Below the pieces are notes generated by a model, which saw only the letters and a program-made list of their open reading frames with translations, was not told the DNA's origin and made no database searches. The position numbers and the translations under genes are program-made. From Ridgeia piscesae (taxonomy: Eukaryota; Annelida; Polychaeta; Sabellida; Siboglinidae), in assembly GCA_025642075.2 (NCBI GenBank), contig JAODUO010000965.1:22501-86500 (forward strand): a DNA stretch of 64,000 nt. Direction: 5' to 3'. How positions within the stretch are numbered: the stretch's first letter is position 1; the number at the start of each line of letters is the position of its first letter. Of the stretch, positions 63,920-64,000 are shown piece by piece.

Positions 63920-64000
63920 CTGCAACCATTGACAGGATTACACTTAATACAAAACTACACTTAACACGCAAAACTATACTTATTACACAAATACACTTAA

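Overview
This is eukaryotic, non-vertebrate metazoan DNA: spliced genes with GT-AG introns, a chordate-type TTC38 gene, decayed non-LTR retrotransposons and a great deal of tandem repeat. The density of intronic minisatellites that overlap splice sites recalls amphioxus, where minisatellites at intron 5' ends have been reported (from memory), but the sequence alone does not fix the species. The genes below were rebuilt by joining exons by hand, with checks on splice consensus, phase and family resemblance.

Layout. 2.9-18.6 kb, minus strand: a complete 14-exon TTC38 orthologue (468 aa, about the length of human TTC38). 23.7-25.6 kb, minus: a three-exon candidate transcript of uncertain coding value. 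31.1-39.7 kb, plus: a complete-looking four-exon gene for a 197-aa cysteine-rich protein resembling the Pinocchio family. 44.8-57.7 kb, plus: ten exons of an unnamed long coiled-coil protein, with the 5' end not found. 60.0 kb, plus: three CRE sites in tandem ahead of a tiny spliced ORF. 62.9-63.9 kb, minus: the 3' terminal exon of a gene for a PH/WH1-like domain followed by a CRIB-like motif. Between and inside these genes are remnants of at least five LINE copies, a three-copy interspersed repeat, several near-perfect palindromes and long microsatellites.

The most striking theme is where the minisatellites lie. At least six arrays, in four different genes, start exactly at an exon edge and repeat that edge: the 5' splice site of TTC38 exon 2, the TTC38 stop-codon end, the 3' splice site of the last exon of the Pinocchio-like gene, the 5' splice sites of coiled-coil exons 8 and 9, and the stop-codon end of the 62.9 kb gene. 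Two more arrays carry copies of the acceptors of coiled-coil exons 7 and 8. The 3.65-kb array after coiled-coil exon 9 has about 57 copies of a 64-bp unit. Each unit holds a pyrimidine-rich acceptor, a 27-nt stop-free phase-0 segment (GWAQLLSKQ) and a donor, so it reads as an array of potential frame-preserving microexons.
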